Shown here: positions 31,587 through 33,347 of the stretch, in pieces
How positions within the stretch are numbered: position 1 is the stretch's first letter
Layout of the letters: each line of letters starts with the position of its first letter
DNA from: Psychrobacter sp. FME13
GTDB taxonomy: Bacteria; Pseudomonadota; Gammaproteobacteria; Pseudomonadales; Moraxellaceae
DNA: 33,347 nucleotides
Reading direction: 5' to 3'
Assembly (NCBI RefSeq): GCF_014861395.1
Contig: NZ_RRYV01000025.1
Coordinates: forward strand, 1 to 33,347
Made by a program: the position numbers and the translations under genes
The notes under the pieces: generated by a model
The model's database searches: none
Told to the model about the DNA's origin: nothing
Seen by the model: the letters and a program-made list of their open reading frames with translations, nothing else

Positions 31587-33068
31587 TTAGATTAATGCTT
31601 GTTGATAGACTGTCTGTAGCTCATCAAAACTGGCTGCTTGTTGTAAGTGCTCTAGGGTAGTGAGCTTCATTGAGTTTTTGAAATCACGCAAGGGCACATT
31701 ATCAACCGTGTCTCTTATAGTTAGGGGCTTGCCTAGTCTAAATAAGTAGTATGGTTTCGTATCTTTAGAGCTCTTACCAGATTGTTCAGCAGTTATTGAT
31801 CTTCTAGGGACAAGAGTAACACTTTCAATTGGCCATAATTTGCTTATTTGTTTACTCGTTAGTTGAGCGTCATTGGTCGTAGCAATAGCTAAATAGCGTA
31901 TTTCATTGACGATATGTTGTTTGTATTTATCTAAAAATGTAGTTTGAGGTAAGTGATACCACTGAGCGGTACTGTGTTTGAAGCCATCTATATACTCTTT
32001 ATGACGTCCCGCTTTTGGTGCTAGTGCAATGGTCAAGGTCAAATCTGGATAGAGGATTTGCTCCATGCCTGAGTATGGTATACGTGTTGCTTCTTGCAAA
32101 TACAAACGCTCTTCGAGTTGATGGTTATGTTTAGCAACTTTATCAACCTGATGGCTATTAGCTTGATAAGCGACAGCCTTGCTGTTCACCTCATTGTTTC
32201 TTATTGTATTATTGGTCAACGCGATAGTGCTTGATTGTGTATCATTAGATTGAGAGTTGATGCCATTACCAAGCTGTTGGCGCAGAAAACTTAATAGCCA
32301 GTAATGTCCAGCATTGCTTTTTGAATTCGTTTTTAGGGCGTTTGGCAATAGTGCAAATGCACCAATACTGACCTCGTCAATGGAATTGAGATAAGGGTTT
32401 TTAGTATCTAACTGGTTGAAATAACCTGGGTATAGCGCAAATGCGCCAAATATCGGACGGCTTTTTTGCGTTTTGGCTGTTTCTTTATTGCTACCTTTTT
32501 CATTAAGAGAGTTTTTATCTCGTTCAATACGAATCAAGGCATCACGATAACGGTGCATTTGATTGATGGCATCATCCGGTACAAAATCCATAGTATCAAT
32601 GTTTTGTTCAGGATCATCATAGCGACTTTTAAGTGTCTTGATACGGTATTTAGCATCGAACAACCAAATAAAGCGTTTGTTATTGGGTAGAGTAACTTCT
32701 AAGACGATATCAGGTTTTTGGCTAACTGAATAAGTTCGAATATCTTTGGTTGTTTTATTAAATGGTGGTTCATGTGCTAACCTTGCTGTAATACCATCAT
32801 TACGTTCAAACTCAAATGCACCAGCGAAGCCATCTTGGAGCTGATATTCAAAAAAGTCTTTAAGTTTTAACGCTTGCTTACTGGCAGATACTTCCTTAAA
32901 GCCCAACTCATCTATCAAGATGTTTCTAATGGTCAAAAAACACCAGACTTCGTAGATTTCCGCGACTGACTTCATAGAGATGCTAGATTGGTTGTCAAAG
33001 ACATCTAGATAAAATTTTGGTGGTGTGTCAGAAAGTATGCTGAAGAAATAAAGGAGGGTGACAGCCAA
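31587..33068 (-). CDS. DUF2357 / PD-(D/E)XK nuclease-like protein, 5'-truncated by an IS
   Basis: The surviving part is about 490 residues. The segment SSISMKSVAEIYEVWCFLTIRNIL (about 28-51) is the helix that precedes the nuclease core in DUF2357 proteins. Next come KPDIVLEV (Asp120) and FIWLFDAKYR (Asp138, Lys140), the D-x17-DAK core of a PD-(D/E)XK nuclease, then a helix (FVPDDAINQMHRYRDAL). A low-complexity stretch (about 255-315) and a C-terminal domain (about 320-490) follow that I cannot assign; YLAIATT, WPIESVTLV and PYYLFRLGKPL suggest a PUA/ASCH-like fold, unproven. Family members are usually longer at the N-terminus and paired with McrB-like AAA+ NTPases. The apparent start (TTG 33068) and first four codons come from the IS1-family end. 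The native 5' part and any partner gene lie beyond the IS. Confidence 0.8.
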   Translation of the reverse strand: MAVTLLYFFSILSDTPPKFYLDVFDNQSSISMKSVAEIYEVWCFLTIRNILIDELGFKEVSASKQALKLKDFFEYQLQDGFAGAFEFERNDGITARLAHEPPFNKTTKDIRTYSVSQKPDIVLEVTLPNNKRFIWLFDAKYRIKTLKSRYDDPEQNIDTMDFVPDDAINQMHRYRDALIRIERDKNSLNEKGSNKETAKTQKSRPIFGAFALYPGYFNQLDTKNPYLNSIDEVSIGAFALLPNALKTNSKSNAGHYWLLSFLRQQLGNGINSQSNDTQSSTIALTNNTIRNNEVNSKAVAYQANSHQVDKVAKHNHQLEERLYLQEATRIPYSGMEQILYPDLTLTIALAPKAGRHKEYIDGFKHSTAQWYHLPQTTFLDKYKQHIVNEIRYLAIATTNDAQLTSKQISKLWPIESVTLVPRRSITAEQSGKSSKDTKPYYLFRLGKPLTIRDTVDNVPLRDFKNSMKLTTLEHLQQAASFDELQTVYQQALI

Positions 33069-33347
33069 AGCAAGATGATATATTTGAGGTTATGAAGACA
33101 CAAATAGATATCAGCTGCCCCGACTGTCACAGTCCCAGTTTAAAGAAAAACGGCATAAAAAGCTATGGCAAGCAGAACTACCAATGCAAGGACTGCAAAC
33201 GTCAATTCATTGGTGACCATGCCTTAACTTATAAGGGCTGTCACTCTAAAATAGAAGACATCATACGGCTAATGACGGTGAGAGGTTGCGGTGTTAGAGA
33301 CATAGCTATTATAGCCTCAGTCAGTATCGGTAAAGTATTGGGCACCA
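33057..33347 (+). mobile_element. IS1-family insertion sequence, left end (partial)
   Basis: GGTGACAGCCAA from 33057 resembles the GGTG...-type terminus of IS1-family elements. An InsA-like frame starts 35 bases further in. The element runs off the window, so the right end, InsB frame and target duplication cannot be seen. It splits a DUF2357 nuclease gene on the other strand. Confidence 0.75.
33092..33347 (+). CDS. insA: IS1-family transposase InsA (partial, runs off the window)
   Basis: The frame from ATG 33092 encodes 85 residues before the window ends. It has a zinc-binding module CPDCHSPSLKKNGIKSYG and NYQCKDCKRQF with C-x2-C...C-x2-C spacing, then a helix-turn-helix (IEDIIRLMTVRGCGVRDIAI, then IASVSIGKVLG). 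This is the usual InsA layout of IS1. In such elements InsA alone is a repressor of transposition, and a -1 frameshift onto InsB makes the active transposase; the frameshift site would be just beyond the window. It is divergent from the truncated nuclease gene. Confidence 0.88.
   Translation, partial: MKTQIDISCPDCHSPSLKKNGIKSYGKQNYQCKDCKRQFIGDHALTYKGCHSKIEDIIRLMTVRGCGVRDIAIIASVSIGKVLGT

Overview
The window looks like chromosomal DNA of a Psychrobacter-like gammaproteobacterium (Moraxellaceae). This is inferred from the moderately AT-rich codon use, a fused RNase HI/DnaQ gene next to a FimL-like gene and a soluble RnfB-like ferredoxin next to nth, with no database search. Most of it is ordinary core and accessory metabolism. 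Both ends are cut by insertion sequences: the right end of an IS200/IS605-type element at 1-55 and the left end of an IS1-family element from about 33057.

Region 1 (1-4500): an IS200/IS605 right end abuts a 5'-truncated PQQ-type sugar dehydrogenase remnant. Two tandem paralogous BCCT (betaine/choline/carnitine) transporter genes follow. The first is intact; the second has a single-base frameshift in an A6 tract. Region 2 (4500-13650, all minus strand): a Kazal-like lipoprotein, a DUF3144 protein, metK, a small LMW-PTP-like protein, nth, an RnfB-like ferredoxin, nudC, a FimL-like protein and the rnhA-dnaQ fusion. Region 3 (13650-17160): a possible 168-bp MITE, an unknown lipoprotein, a small membrane protein, a YkvA/DUF1232 protein and a Tat-exported S66 (LD-carboxypeptidase/MccF) peptidase.

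Region 4 (17160-24110) is an acyl-CoA catabolic locus. A GlxA-type AraC regulator is divergent from an acyl-CoA dehydrogenase - MDR oxidoreductase - SDR operon, followed by a second SDR and a CitE-like lyase. The divergent intergenic region holds two 20-bp direct repeats with dyad symmetry, exactly 21 bp apart, which are likely regulator sites. Region 5 (24300-27560) is a tripartite ABC exporter operon (adaptor, permease, ATPase) with translationally overlapping genes. The adaptor has an in-frame stop before its natural end.

Region 6 (27570-31380, minus strand) holds a TetR regulator, a yghU-type glutathione transferase, a second GST and a SotB-type MFS exporter. The two GST genes form an operon whose predicted promoter (TTGAAC-17-TATAGT) has its -35 box inside a TGAACG-N2-CGTTCA palindrome, a typical TetR-family operator layout. 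Region 7 (31587-end) is a DUF2357/PD-(D/E)XK nuclease of the kind that partners McrB-like NTPases in defence loci, truncated at its 5' end by the IS1-family element.

No tRNA, rRNA or CRISPR array was seen. No clearly new system was found. The best leads are the truncated nuclease with an unassigned C-terminal domain, the two operator architectures, the paired gene lesions and the small repeats.
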